Shown in pieces: positions 1 through 8,231 of a stretch of DNA of 64,000 nt; position 1 is the first letter of the stretch; the number at the start of each line of letters is the position of its first letter. The stretch comes from DASYXZ01 sp035308965 (GTDB lineage: Bacteria > Acidobacteriota > Terriglobia > UBA7540): positions 310,001-374,000 of the forward strand of contig DATGFN010000019.1 of the NCBI GenBank assembly GCA_035308965.1, written 5' to 3'. The notes under the pieces were generated by a model. It searched no databases. It was given only the letters and a program-made list of their open reading frames with translations, and had not been told where the DNA came from. A program made the position numbers and the translations under genes.

Positions 1-370
1 TGGTCCCGCCGGGCCGATCCGAGTATTGCCGGGCAAGGGAGGGCTGCCGGTCAGGATCGACAAAGTGAAGCGAAACGTGGTTGGTCTGTACCGCGTAATT
101 GTCGAGCAGGTCGTGATGCCCGCGCATGGCGCGTTCCTGGTCAAACACGTAGATGGCAACGTCCTGCTTCAACCCCTTCAGAAATTTCACCGTTTGTGGA
201 GAAAGGCTGAATTTCTGATTCGGAGAGAAGTCCCATCGCTGGTCGTGGCGGGACACAAACCAATTGGCGAGGACCAGAATGGCTATTCCCACAATGGTGT
301 AAACGAGAAGATTGGCGCCAGCTAGAAGCTTGCGACTGCCTCGCGACTTCAAGATTTCAAGATCAGCCAT
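1..370 (-). CDS. GldG-like ABC transporter auxiliary protein (partial, C-terminus off the window)
   Basis: This is the N-terminal 123 residues of a protein read on the minus strand from an ATG at 368-370; the frame stays open to base 1. A basic start is followed by one membrane segment (about residues 14-36). After it comes a periplasmic stretch (YVFDQERAM, LLDNYAVQT, HFVDPDRQP) like the start of GldG/ABC_transp_aux domains. It follows the permease and ATPase genes on the same strand, so the three form a GldA-GldF-GldG type exporter operon. In this family the GldG-like subunit is the extracytoplasmic partner of the permease; the substrate cannot be told from sequence. The family call rests on context plus a short fragment. 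Confidence 0.75.
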   Translation of the reverse strand, partial: MADLEILKSRGSRKLLAGANLLVYTIVGIAILVLANWFVSRHDQRWDFSPNQKFSLSPQTVKFLKGLKQDVAIYVFDQERAMRGHHDLLDNYAVQTNHVSLHFVDPDRQPSLARQYSDRPGGT

Positions 371-486
371 AGAGTTTTTACCTTTGCATTATGATTGCCA
401 CTATCTGGGCAAGCCCATCAAAGTTGCAAAACTAATTTCAAAACGCTCCCCGCGAGTAATCAGTAGCCTTCTGCCTTCTGCCTTCC

Positions 487-1266
487 CTAGTTCCTTCCCT
501 TCAGCGCGTCCACCGATCTTGCGGTCATAAATATTCCAAGCGAAATAACCGAAAGGTAATAGACGACATCGGTGAGATCGATGACCCCTTTGGCGAAATT
601 GTCGAGATGTTTTGAAAACGCCAGGTAAGCCATGACCTGCGCCACCGTCCCGGTGGAATAGGATTCGGGCCAGTCGAGCACGTATATCAGGAGGAAGGCG
701 ACCAGGGACACCGTTCCCGCGATGATCTGATTTTTCGTAAACGTTGAAATCCACATGCCCAGGGCGAGCAGGCCCGCTCCGTACAGGTAAAGTCCCAGGG
801 CAGTCACCAGCACCGGCTTGAAATTCGGATTTCCGTAAATAAACAGGACACCGATATAGGTGAATGTCAGAAGCACCAGCACGCTGAATAGAGCGAGCGC
901 GCCGAGAAACTTGCCCAGAATAATCTCCATGTCCGTTAAGGGTGAAGTGAGCAGCAGTTCGATGGTGCCCGAGCGTTTTTCCTCCGCGTAGAGGCGCATC
1001 GTAACGAGGGGCAGCAACAACAGCAAGACGATGGTGAGAACCCCTTCCACGAGAGGACGAATAATGTAGTCATTCAGGCTCAATGGCGGCGCTCCGGCGC
1101 CTCCCATCATCTGCATGCGAAGCAATTGCGACGCGACGAAGCCGGTTTGATTGTAAAAGAAGAATCCGCAGAGCAGAGCGTAGACGCTCATCACCAGGTA
1201 GGCGATGGGGGAATGAAAATAAGAGCGAAGTTCCTTGCCGGCGATGGAGAGAATGTTGCGCATCAT
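487..1266 (-). CDS. ABC-2 type transporter permease, GldF-like
   Basis: 259 residues, almost entirely hydrophobic, with about six membrane segments. The N-terminus (AGKELRSYFHSPIAYLVM) and the cytoplasmic loop RLYAEEKRSGTIELLLTSP are typical of ABC-2 permeases of the GldF/NosY kind, where the EExxGT-like loop contacts the ATPase. It lies 84 bp after the ATPase gene and 116 bp before the GldG-like gene, all on the minus strand. The product would form the transmembrane channel of the exporter. Substrate unknown. In Bacteroidetes this set belongs to gliding motility, but many non-gliding bacteria have it, so no motility role is claimed. Confidence 0.88.
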   Translation of the reverse strand: MMRNILSIAGKELRSYFHSPIAYLVMSVYALLCGFFFYNQTGFVASQLLRMQMMGGAGAPPLSLNDYIIRPLVEGVLTIVLLLLLPLVTMRLYAEEKRSGTIELLLTSPLTDMEIILGKFLGALALFSVLVLLTFTYIGVLFIYGNPNFKPVLVTALGLYLYGAGLLALGMWISTFTKNQIIAGTVSLVAFLLIYVLDWPESYSTGTVAQVMAYLAFSKHLDNFAKGVIDLTDVVYYLSVISLGIFMTARSVDALKGRN

Positions 1267-1350
1267 TGCACCTCAAGGCAAAAAAAATCAGAAATCAGAA
1301 TTTAGAAATCAGAAAAAATCAAAATGCAAACATCGAGTGGACGTTCCCTA

Positions 1351-2379
1351 TCACTTCTTTTCGTCATCGTTGTCCAGGGCGAGATCGACTTTGGCCACAA
1401 CTTCCTGAGGGCTGCTTTCTGATTTCCGGTTCTCGTCGCCCTCACTCAAATCCTTGGTGGTAAGTTTCAAAAAGATATCTTCCAGGCTCATACCGCTGGT
1501 TTTGAGTTCAAGCAGCTTCCACTGCGATTCCACCACGTTGCGCGCGAGCTCGGCGCGCACGTCGTGACCTTTTTCGGCCTGCACCTCAAACGTGGTTAAA
1601 GGGCCAATGACTTCGTGGGGCTCCACCATGTTCACGCCACTCACCCGCATCAGCTTATCCATGACTTCGGGCGCCGGCCCATCCACCGTAATCAGCACGG
1701 TCTCGAACCCCGTCAAACGGCGGGTTAGCTCGTCCGGAGTGCCCATGGCCACAATCTTCCCCGAGTTGATCACCACCACGCGCTGGCAGGTTTTTGAAAC
1801 TTCGGGCAGGATGTGCGTGCTCAACACCACGGTATGCTGCCCCGCCAATCCCTTGATCAGTTCCCGGGTCTCGATAATCTGCTTCGGATCCAGTCCCGAC
1901 GTGGGCTCGTCAAGAACAAGAACGTCAGGATTGTGGATGAGCGCCTGCGCCAGACCCACGCGCTGGCGGTAGCCCTTGGAAAGTTTTCCAATCTGCCGGT
2001 CGCGAACGTCTGAGACCGCACATTTTTCGGCCACTTCGTCCACTCGCTTCTTTACCTCCCGGCTGGCTACGCCCTTGATGCGCGCCACAAAAGAGAGATA
2101 TTCCCGCACCGTCATGTCCGGATACACGGGAGGGGTTTCCGGGAGATAGCCGGTGTGCCTTTTGGCCTCCAGCGGATGCTCCTGAACGTCAAATCCCGCC
2201 ACGCGAACCTGGCCCTCGGTGGGGGGAAGATACCCGGTAATCACGCGCATGGTAGTGGTCTTGCCGGCGCCGTTAGGGCCGAGAAAGCCGAGCACCTCGC
2301 CCTGCTGCACTACAAAGTTAACATCCGATACCGCCAGCGTGGGACCGTAGCGTTTGGTCAGGTTACTGACTTCAATCAT
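1351..2379 (-). CDS. ABC transporter ATP-binding protein, GldA-like
   Basis: 342 residues from the ATG at 2377-2379. I chose this start over a longer frame beginning at 2451 because AGGAGG sits 8-9 bases upstream and family homology begins at MIEVSNLTKRYG. Walker A is GPNGAGKT (34-41), the signature is LSKGYRQR, Walker B is VLVLDEPTSGLDP, and the switch region STHILPEV is present. The C-terminal 100 residues are an accessory domain (ITVDGPAPEV...) common in ABC-2 drug or polysaccharide exporters. The last 30 residues are highly charged and end DNDDEKK. It energises the permease encoded next. Confidence 0.93.
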   Translation of the reverse strand: MIEVSNLTKRYGPTLAVSDVNFVVQQGEVLGFLGPNGAGKTTTMRVITGYLPPTEGQVRVAGFDVQEHPLEAKRHTGYLPETPPVYPDMTVREYLSFVARIKGVASREVKKRVDEVAEKCAVSDVRDRQIGKLSKGYRQRVGLAQALIHNPDVLVLDEPTSGLDPKQIIETRELIKGLAGQHTVVLSTHILPEVSKTCQRVVVINSGKIVAMGTPDELTRRLTGFETVLITVDGPAPEVMDKLMRVSGVNMVEPHEVIGPLTTFEVQAEKGHDVRAELARNVVESQWKLLELKTSGMSLEDIFLKLTTKDLSEGDENRKSESSPQEVVAKVDLALDNDDEKK

Positions 2380-2387
2380 CCGAGTTC

Positions 2388-2393
2388 TCCTCC
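2388..2393 (-). promoter_or_regulatory. Shine-Dalgarno deciding the start of the GldA-like gene
   Basis: AGGAGG on the minus strand, 8 nt before the ATG at 2379. It supports the shorter protein. Confidence 0.7.
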
Positions 2394-2602
2394 TGCCGGG
2401 GGTTCGAGTCCCGTAAATGTAATCACAGCTTCGTCGGATTGCTACAGGCAATCGTCAACTGAAGAATGCCGATGTTCCGGGACCTTCGACATCAGCTCTA
2501 GATAACTATGAATATCAAAAATTGTGGGTGGTTGCCAAGAGATAAGATGAGATCGTGGTTTTGGATCGTGACATTCGAGCGCAAATTTAAGCGCGCGAGT
2601 AA

Positions 2603-2611
2603 TGATATAAT
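2603..2611 (+). promoter_or_regulatory. Extended -10 promoter for Uma2 copy 1, leaderless geometry
   Basis: TGATATAAT fits the TGnTATAAT consensus exactly. Six bases separate it from the ATG, so transcription would start at or next to the A of the start codon. No clear -35 is seen. Confidence 0.55.
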
Positions 2612-2617
2612 TGCGCC

Positions 2618-3151
2618 ATGCCGGTTGATATCCGCCTGACTTACGACGACTTTTGCCTCCTTCCCAGCGACGGGAAACGCTACGAGATCATCGAGGGGGA
2701 GCTGTTTGTGACACCTGCGCCCAACTACTATCATCAGATTATTGTCACGCGCTTAACGCGCCACCTATCCGCTTTTGTGGAAGATAATCGACTGGGTCTT
2801 GTTTTTGTTTCACCTTTCGACGTCGTGTTCTCTCAATTCGATGTGGTTGAGCCTGACATTCTTTATATTTCAAAGGCCCGCTCCTCTGTGCTGACCGAAA
2901 AGAATGTTCAGGGTTCGCCCGACCTGGTCATTGAAGTCTTGTCCCCCAGTACCGCGAAAATCGATCGGACGATAAAGCTGAAACTTTATGCGCGCTTCGG
3001 CGGGCAGGAATATTGGATCATTGACCCTGAAGGTCCTTCGGCAGAGATTTACCGGCGCGAGAATGACAGCCTGGAGTTGGTGGCGAAGGACACTTTAACT
3101 TCTCCACTTTTCCCTGGATTCAGTCTGCCCCTGCAAAGACTTGTCGAATAG
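2618..3151 (+). CDS. Uma2 family putative endonuclease (DUF820), copy 1
   Basis: 177 residues starting MPVDIRLTYDDF. Uma2 proteins have a PD-(D/E)xK restriction-endonuclease-like fold. Visible here are the YEIIEGEL strand, the central VVEPDILYISK (PD motif) and the PDLVIEVLSPST core with the E, followed by a conserved K (KLKLYARFGGQEYWIIDPE). These match the family catalytic core. Biological role is unknown; such genes are abundant in Cyanobacteria and Acidobacteria and are often duplicated. A second copy follows 81 bp later. There is no Shine-Dalgarno; an extended -10 (TGATATAAT) ends 6 nt before the ATG, suggesting a leaderless message. Confidence 0.88.
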   Translation: MPVDIRLTYDDFCLLPSDGKRYEIIEGELFVTPAPNYYHQIIVTRLTRHLSAFVEDNRLGLVFVSPFDVVFSQFDVVEPDILYISKARSSVLTEKNVQGSPDLVIEVLSPSTAKIDRTIKLKLYARFGGQEYWIIDPEGPSAEIYRRENDSLELVAKDTLTSPLFPGFSLPLQRLVE

Positions 3152-3217
3152 ATTCGTCCTGGTTTTGAAACGATTGATGAATGAAGTTTGTTGCCGAAGC
3201 TAAGTCCGCTATTGCAG

Positions 3218-3226
3218 TGTTATAAT
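3218..3226 (+). promoter_or_regulatory. Extended -10 promoter for Uma2 copy 2, leaderless geometry
   Basis: TGTTATAAT matches TGnTATAAT and ends 6 nt before the ATG at 3233, the same geometry as in copy 1 although the surrounding bases differ. Confidence 0.55.
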
Positions 3227-3232
3227 CCATCT

Positions 3233-3778
3233 ATGCCGGTTGATATCCGCCTGACTTACGACGACTTTTGCCTCCTTCCCAGCGACGGGAAACGCTACGA
3301 GGTCATTGATGGGGAGCTTCTTGTGACACCATCGCCTAATTTCTTACATCAGTCCGTCGTAACTAACCTGACCTATCATTTATCGGCTTATTTGATAAAC
3401 CATCCATTTGGACGCGTCCTGGTCTCGCCCTTTGACGTCGTGTTCTCTCAATTCGATGTGGTTGAGCCGGACATTCTTTATGTTTCAAAGGCCCGCTCCT
3501 CGGTGTTGACCGATAAGAATGTTCAGGGCGCGCCAGACCTTGTCATTGAAGTCTTGTCACCCAGCACCGCGAAAATCGACCGGACCATAAAACTAAAACT
3601 CTACGCCCGCTTCGGCGTTGAGGAATATTGGATCATCGACCCCGAGGGTCCTGCGGCGGAGATTTACCGGCGCGACAAGGAAGGCTTGGAACTCGCCGCC
3701 ACGCTCGACGGCCAGGGCTTGCTGACCTCTCCTCTCTTTCCGGGATTCAATCTCCCCCTCCAGAAACTTGTCGAATAA
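3233..3778 (+). CDS. Uma2 family putative endonuclease (DUF820), copy 2
   Basis: 181 residues from the ATG at 3233, which aligns with the start of copy 1; an in-frame upstream start at 3188 would cross the promoter. The first 69 bases of the two genes are identical and the core segment (VVFSQFDVVEPDILY, VIEVLSPSTAKIDRTIKLKLYAR) is nearly identical. The stretch between (roughly residues 36-60) differs strongly. The catalytic-type PD...EVL...K pattern is intact, so both copies look functional. A tandem duplication followed by local divergence or gene conversion explains the mosaic. As in copy 1 there is an extended -10 six bases before the ATG and no ribosome-binding site. Confidence 0.88.
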   Translation: MPVDIRLTYDDFCLLPSDGKRYEVIDGELLVTPSPNFLHQSVVTNLTYHLSAYLINHPFGRVLVSPFDVVFSQFDVVEPDILYVSKARSSVLTDKNVQGAPDLVIEVLSPSTAKIDRTIKLKLYARFGVEEYWIIDPEGPAAEIYRRDKEGLELAATLDGQGLLTSPLFPGFNLPLQKLVE

Positions 3779-3896
3779 ATTCCGCTCCCTAAAATATTAA
3801 ATTCCGGGCCGACCTTTCCCTTCCCTTTCCGCACATCAATCAGGCATTATGTTGGGCGTCGAATAAATCAATACATTCCTGGAATCGGAGGGTAAT

Positions 3897-4652
3897 GTGT
3901 TTTTAAAAGATCAAGTGGCACTGGTAACCGGCGCGTCCAGTGGCATTGGCCGGGCCACGGCGGAGGCGCTGGCGCGCCACGGGGCGCGAGTGGGCGTGAA
4001 CTATTTGAAAAACCGCTCCGGCGCCGATCAGGCCGTGGAAGCGATCCGGAAAGCCGGCGGTGAAGCGCTGGCGATTCACGCTGATGTCACTTCATCCGCC
4101 GACGTTAAGGCCATGGTGGGCGCGGTGCAAAAGCAATGGGGCCGCATCGACATCCTGGTGAACAACGCGGGAGACTTGTTGGCCCGTCGGACCCTCGCGG
4201 ACATGACGGAAGAATATTGGGACCAGATCATGGCGCTCAATTTGAAGAGCGCATTCCTGTGCGTCAAAGCGGTTTGGGAGGAAATGGCAGGCCGCAAGAG
4301 CGGGTGCATTGTGAACGTCACCTCAATTGCCGGCCGCAACGGCGGAGGGCCCGGCGCCGCGGCGTACGCAGCAGCGAAGGGCGGGTTGTTGACTTACACC
4401 AAGGGTCTGGCCAAGGAACTCGCGCGGCACGGGATTCGAGTGAATGCCATCGCCCCAGGCGTAATTGCCACGCCCTATCATGAACGCTACAGCCCGCCCG
4501 ATCTTTTCCAGAAATATCTATTGGGAATCCCCATGGGACGGGCCGGAACCTCGGAAGAAATCGGCGATGTCATTGTCTTTCTTGCCTCGCCCGCTTCACG
4601 CTACATGACGGGAGAAACCGTTGAAGTGAATGGCGGGGCGTGGATGGACTGA
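3897..4652 (+). CDS. Short-chain dehydrogenase/reductase, FabG-like
   Basis: 251 residues of a classical SDR oxidoreductase using NAD(P)H. The dinucleotide motif TGASSGIG is at 11-18, NNAG follows strand 4 (ILVNNAGDL), and the catalytic Y157 and K161 lie in AAYAAAKGG with the active serine in VNVTSIAG. The C-terminus (YMTGETVEVNGGAWMD) is standard for 3-oxoacyl-ACP-reductase-like SDRs. The start is GTG at 3897 with GGAGGG four bases upstream; an ATG at 3895 is out of frame. It stands between the Uma2 pair and the PQQ dehydrogenase with no acyl-carrier or fatty-acid genes nearby, so the real substrate may be a sugar or alcohol rather than an acyl-ACP. Confidence 0.9.
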   Translation: MFLKDQVALVTGASSGIGRATAEALARHGARVGVNYLKNRSGADQAVEAIRKAGGEALAIHADVTSSADVKAMVGAVQKQWGRIDILVNNAGDLLARRTLADMTEEYWDQIMALNLKSAFLCVKAVWEEMAGRKSGCIVNVTSIAGRNGGGPGAAAYAAAKGGLLTYTKGLAKELARHGIRVNAIAPGVIATPYHERYSPPDLFQKYLLGIPMGRAGTSEEIGDVIVFLASPASRYMTGETVEVNGGAWMD

Positions 4653-4719
4653 AAAAAGCAAGTATGAAGTATGAATTAAGAGGTATAAGGTCTGAGACTT
4701 TATTCAACTCGGAGCCAGG

Positions 4720-6723
4720 ATGCGAAAACTGAACAGCGATCTAAGGAAGCCACCACGCCGGTTCTTGTTTCATACTTCATACTTCATAATTCCGACTTTG
4801 GTCATATTCTTCGCAGCATTCCTATCCATTCGCCACCAGGCATCTGAGCCGACCCCAACCAGGAGCGTAGATGACTGGCCGTATTATGGCCATGATGCGG
4901 GCGGCATGCGCTATTCTCCGCTGACTCAGATCAACAAAGAAAGCGTTGGGCAATTGAAAGTTGCCTGGACGTTTCATACCGGTGATATTTCGGATGGAAG
5001 CCACGGCCGGCGCCGGAGCGGGTTTGAGAGCACCCCAATTGTGGTGGACGGCACGCTCTATCTCACCACGCCGTTCAATCGCGTGATCGCGCTCGACCCT
5101 GAAACGGGAGCGCAGCGCTGGGCCTACGATCCCAAAATCGATTTGACGTGGGAGTCTGGCGACGGCCTCATCAACCGGGGCGCTGCCACCTGGCTTGATC
5201 CCACCCGGCCGGGTGGGAAACCGTGCCACCGGCGGATTTACGAATCTACTATTGACGCGCGCCTGATCTCGCTGGACGCCGCGACAGGCAAGCCCTGCGA
5301 AGATTTCGGTAAAGACGGTCAAGTCAGTTTGCGGGATGTTCCCGCCTTCCACCCGGGCTGGTATCACATGACCTCACCGCCCGCCGTGATCGATGATCTC
5401 GTAGTAGTGGGTTCAGCCATTGATGACAACGGCCGGGCGGACATGCCGGGCGGCGTAGTGCGAGCCTTTGATGCGCGCACGGGCGCTCTGCGCTGGACTT
5501 GGGATCCTATTCCTCCCAATACGGCAAAACCGCCGGCGAACGGTTCGGCGAAAGAATGGCACACCGGAGCCGCCAATGCCTGGTCCATTATGTCGGTTGA
5601 CCGGGAGCGAGATCTCGTGTTCATTCCCACCGGCAGCGCCAGTCCGGACTATTACGGAGGGCTGCGCCCGGGTGATGACACTTGGGCGGACTCAGTGGTG
5701 GCTTTAAACGCCAAATCCGGCAAGGTCGTGTGGGCCTATCAATTGGTTCATCACAATCTTTGGGACTATGACACGGCATCGCCGCCGCTCCTCACCATGT
5801 TGCGCCACAATGGCCATGACGTGCCCGTGGTCATTCAAGGAAACAAGTCCGGATTCCTCTACGTGTTCAATCGCGAAACCGGTGCGCCCGAGTTCCCCAT
5901 TGAGGAGCGCCCCGTGCCCCAAAGCGACGTGCCCGGCGAATTGACATCGCCCACCCAACCGTTCTCGACGGAGCTTCCGACGCTGGCGCCGCAAAAAGTT
6001 TCGGCGGATGATGCCTGGGGTATTACTCCCGAGGACCGCGAAGCGTGCCGCGGTTGGATCGCTGGGCTTCGCAATGAAGGCGTCTTCACGCCGCCCAGTT
6101 TAAAGGGCACGCTGGCCATCCCCGGAAATGTGGGCGGCATGAATTGGAGTGGCTCCGCTTTTGATCCGGAGAACAATCTGCTGGTGGTCAACACCAACAA
6201 TTTAGTTTTCAAGGTAAAGCTGATCCCGCGCGACGAGTACGGAAAACCTGAGGGCCATTCGGAGCAGGGTGAGTACTCGCCGCAAACTGGAACGCCGTAT
6301 GGCATGTTTCGTCGTCCTCTCCTCTCGCCAGCGGCCCACCTGCCGTGCACTCCGCCACCCTGGGGCACGCTGACGGCGGTGGACATGATGGAAGGAAAGA
6401 TTCGGTGGCAAGTTCCGCTTGGCTCTTTTGCGCCCGACAAACCCGGCGTCCCCGCGGGAACTCTTAGCCTGGGCGGCCCCATCGTGACCGCGGGCGGACT
6501 GATATTCATCGCCGGAACCGTGGACCCATTCCTGCGCGCCTTCGATGTTGAAACAGGAAAGGAGCTTTGGAAGGCGCAACTTCCGGCCAGCGGGCACGCC
6601 ACTCCCATAACCTACCAGGTAAGTCCAAATGGAAAACAGTTTGTGGTGATTGCCGCTGGCGGCCACTCCAAGATTACGGAAGAGCCGCAGAGCGATGCGT
6701 TGGTGGCGTACACGCTGCCGTGA
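4720..6723 (+). CDS. PQQ-dependent dehydrogenase (quinoprotein beta-propeller)
   Basis: 667 residues. A basic N-terminus and a hydrophobic segment (about 17-38) give a signal anchor, so the enzyme should be periplasmic or membrane-tethered. The rest is an eight-bladed quinoprotein propeller: W-motif repeats such as ALDPETGAQRWAYDP, AFDARTGALRWTWDP, ALNAKSGKVVWAYQL and AFDVETGKELWKAQL recur through the chain. The opening DWPYYGHDAGGMRYSPL is typical of PQQ glucose/alcohol dehydrogenases abundant in Acidobacteria. No heme c (CxxCH) domain is fused, so electrons probably pass to a separate carrier or quinone. Substrate cannot be decided from sequence. Confidence 0.9.
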   Translation: MRKLNSDLRKPPRRFLFHTSYFIIPTLVIFFAAFLSIRHQASEPTPTRSVDDWPYYGHDAGGMRYSPLTQINKESVGQLKVAWTFHTGDISDGSHGRRRSGFESTPIVVDGTLYLTTPFNRVIALDPETGAQRWAYDPKIDLTWESGDGLINRGAATWLDPTRPGGKPCHRRIYESTIDARLISLDAATGKPCEDFGKDGQVSLRDVPAFHPGWYHMTSPPAVIDDLVVVGSAIDDNGRADMPGGVVRAFDARTGALRWTWDPIPPNTAKPPANGSAKEWHTGAANAWSIMSVDRERDLVFIPTGSASPDYYGGLRPGDDTWADSVVALNAKSGKVVWAYQLVHHNLWDYDTASPPLLTMLRHNGHDVPVVIQGNKSGFLYVFNRETGAPEFPIEERPVPQSDVPGELTSPTQPFSTELPTLAPQKVSADDAWGITPEDREACRGWIAGLRNEGVFTPPSLKGTLAIPGNVGGMNWSGSAFDPENNLLVVNTNNLVFKVKLIPRDEYGKPEGHSEQGEYSPQTGTPYGMFRRPLLSPAAHLPCTPPPWGTLTAVDMMEGKIRWQVPLGSFAPDKPGVPAGTLSLGGPIVTAGGLIFIAGTVDPFLRAFDVETGKELWKAQLPASGHATPITYQVSPNGKQFVVIAAGGHSKITEEPQSDALVAYTLP

Positions 6724-6790
6724 GAACGAAGCAGAATGGCGCCCAAGCAGGTCAGGGGATGTTGGGGCAAAGGGCTTACGACCCGAGATG

Positions 6791-7804
6791 TCAGGCCTTG
6801 ATGGCCAGGACAGCGTCCACAGCCGCGCCAGTCATCTTGCCTTCGACTTCGGCAAATCCCGCAGCGCGAAGGAGCGCGGCGTATTCTGCCACGGTGCGCT
6901 CCTTGCCTTCCGTACAAACAAGCATATTGAGCGATTGGAGGAGTGCGGGCAGGGGACCGGTCTTTTGCTCGTTCAAGAGTTTCTCCGCAATTAATAGCCC
7001 GCCGCCGCTGGGCAACTTGGCGTAAATCTTGGCCAGCAGTTTGCAAATCTTTTCTTCAGACCAGTCGTGCAGAATTCGGCCTAACGCGTACAGGTCTCCA
7101 TCAGGAAGCGGGTCGCGGAAAAAATCGCCAGGGGTAAGCTTGAGACGTTCAAGCAGCGGTGAGCCCGCCATAAATTCACGGGTGAATTCGATTGCCGGGG
7201 AGAGATCGAAAACCGTGGCCTGAAGCTGGGGATATTTTTCACAGGCCGCTGAGGCCAGGTGGCCGGTGGCGCCTCCCAGGTCCACAAAATGGCGAAAACG
7301 GCTGAGGTCAAATGCAGACACCACGGGCGGCGAACTCATCAGGCCAAAGCCGTGCATGCCGCGCAGGAATTCGCGCTTATTATCTTCGGTTCGAAAGAAG
7401 TGGTCGAATATCGGACCCTCCACGCGGAAGACCTGCGTCCACCTGTGCGTTCCTTCATGTACCGCATCCTCGAGCCGCCCCCACAAACCGTAGAGCGCGT
7501 AGTTCGAATAGAGAATGTAGCCGGTTAATGATTGCGGGCTGGCGCGGCGCAGATAAGTATCGGAGACCGGAAGGTTCGAGTACTTTGCGCCTTCTTTCTT
7601 CAAGAGTTCCAGGCCCACGCAGGCGTCGAGAAGACGCTCGAGCGCGTCGGGATCAGCATCCAGGCGTTCGGCCAAGCCAGGGATGGCGGCAGGGCCATCT
7701 CCAAACGCGTCAAACACGCCGAGGGCCACGGCCGCGAACATCACCTTAGTGCGACGAAAGGCATCGAGCAAATCAGTAACAGGTGCAGCGCTGGGATTGT
7801 TCAT
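6791..7804 (-). CDS. SAM-dependent O-methyltransferase (hydroxyneurosporene / acetylserotonin OMT type)
   Basis: 337 residues from the ATG at 7802-7804; a longer frame to 7855 is less likely since family similarity begins near TDLLDAFRRTKVMF. The N-terminal 90 residues form a winged-helix dimerisation domain (AIPGLAERLDADPDALERLL). The SAM site is FVDLGGATGHLASA, followed by VFDLSPAIEF, and ALGRILHDWSEEKICKLL contains the H-D-W-x-E catalytic region of small-molecule O-methyltransferases. It is monocistronic and convergent with the PQQ gene. It probably methylates a phenolic or polyketide-like hydroxyl; no biosynthetic cluster is nearby. No Shine-Dalgarno is visible. Confidence 0.88.
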   Translation of the reverse strand: MNNPSAAPVTDLLDAFRRTKVMFAAVALGVFDAFGDGPAAIPGLAERLDADPDALERLLDACVGLELLKKEGAKYSNLPVSDTYLRRASPQSLTGYILYSNYALYGLWGRLEDAVHEGTHRWTQVFRVEGPIFDHFFRTEDNKREFLRGMHGFGLMSSPPVVSAFDLSRFRHFVDLGGATGHLASAACEKYPQLQATVFDLSPAIEFTREFMAGSPLLERLKLTPGDFFRDPLPDGDLYALGRILHDWSEEKICKLLAKIYAKLPSGGGLLIAEKLLNEQKTGPLPALLQSLNMLVCTEGKERTVAEYAALLRAAGFAEVEGKMTGAAVDAVLAIKA

Positions 7805-7934
7805 ATTTGGCAGTAGACAGTAAACAGTAGGCGGTAGGCCGGAGTCAAGCGTCAATCATTGTTTGTCGAGTGCAGTGACCGGGTTTTGCATCGCTGGGAC
7901 CCCGGGCCGGGGCCCCACGTAATGCTCTGGGGCT

Positions 7935-7942
7935 CGCCCGCT
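7935..7942. repeat. Target-site duplication, left copy
   Basis: CGCCCGCT directly precedes the left terminal repeat. The identical 8-mer follows the right terminal repeat at 11172-11179. Confidence 0.9.
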
Positions 7943-7961
7943 GGTAGTGTCTCAGTTTCAA
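7943..7961 (+). repeat. Left terminal inverted repeat
   Basis: GGTAGTGTCTCAGTTTCAA. The repeat also folds on itself: GTCTCA (7949-7954) pairs with TGAGAC (7964-7969). Confidence 0.92.
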
Positions 7962-7972
7962 TTTGAGACCGC

Positions 7973-8000
7973 TTGACTTGCCCTGAATCCATGGGATACT
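7973..8000 (+). promoter_or_regulatory. Promoter at the left end of the transposon, leaderless geometry
   Basis: TTGACT (7973-7978), 16-bp spacer, TGGGATACT with -10 GATACT (7995-8000), then 6 bases to the ATG at 8007. It lies just inside the terminal repeat and has no Shine-Dalgarno after it. Confidence 0.5.
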
Positions 8001-8006
8001 CGCTGC

Positions 8007-8231
8007 ATGGCGAAGCGTCCACGCGACCCAAACCAATTAGCCAAACTGATTGTGGATATTGCTACCGGGCAAGCTGAAGATACCATTAGCGAATCCAAGA
8101 GAGGGCGAACCATCGTCAAGGGGCGCGCTGGTGGCCTTGTTGGTGGAATAGCTAGGGCGCGGTCCATTCCAGCAAAGAAACGAACTGCTATTGCAGAAAA
8201 AGCAGCTAAAGCACGATGGTCGAGACGTTAA
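8007..8231 (+). CDS. Small basic protein of the transposon
   Basis: 74 residues, MAKRPRDPNQLAKLIVDIATGQ followed by a Lys/Arg/Ala-rich tail (KGRAGGLVGGIARARSI, AEKAAKARWSRR). The first block, RPRDPNQLAK.IVD.ATG, recalls a group of small proteins I associate with mobile elements. The tail resembles KGGxARA...AxKAAxARW repeats seen in putative DNA- or RNA-binding peptides. Its role is unknown; nucleic-acid binding is inferred from charge only. It is convergent with the Ntn hydrolase gene, whose stop overlaps its own by four bases. Transcription probably starts at its ATG from a promoter inside the left end. Confidence 0.72.
   Translation: MAKRPRDPNQLAKLIVDIATGQAEDTISESKRGRTIVKGRAGGLVGGIARARSIPAKKRTAIAEKAAKARWSRR

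Noticed and set aside
2385..2410. GGTTCGAGTCCC, like the T-arm of a tRNA
   Set aside because: The stem pairs for only three bases, no acceptor or anticodon arm is present, and it sits in the 5' region of the ABC ATPase gene.
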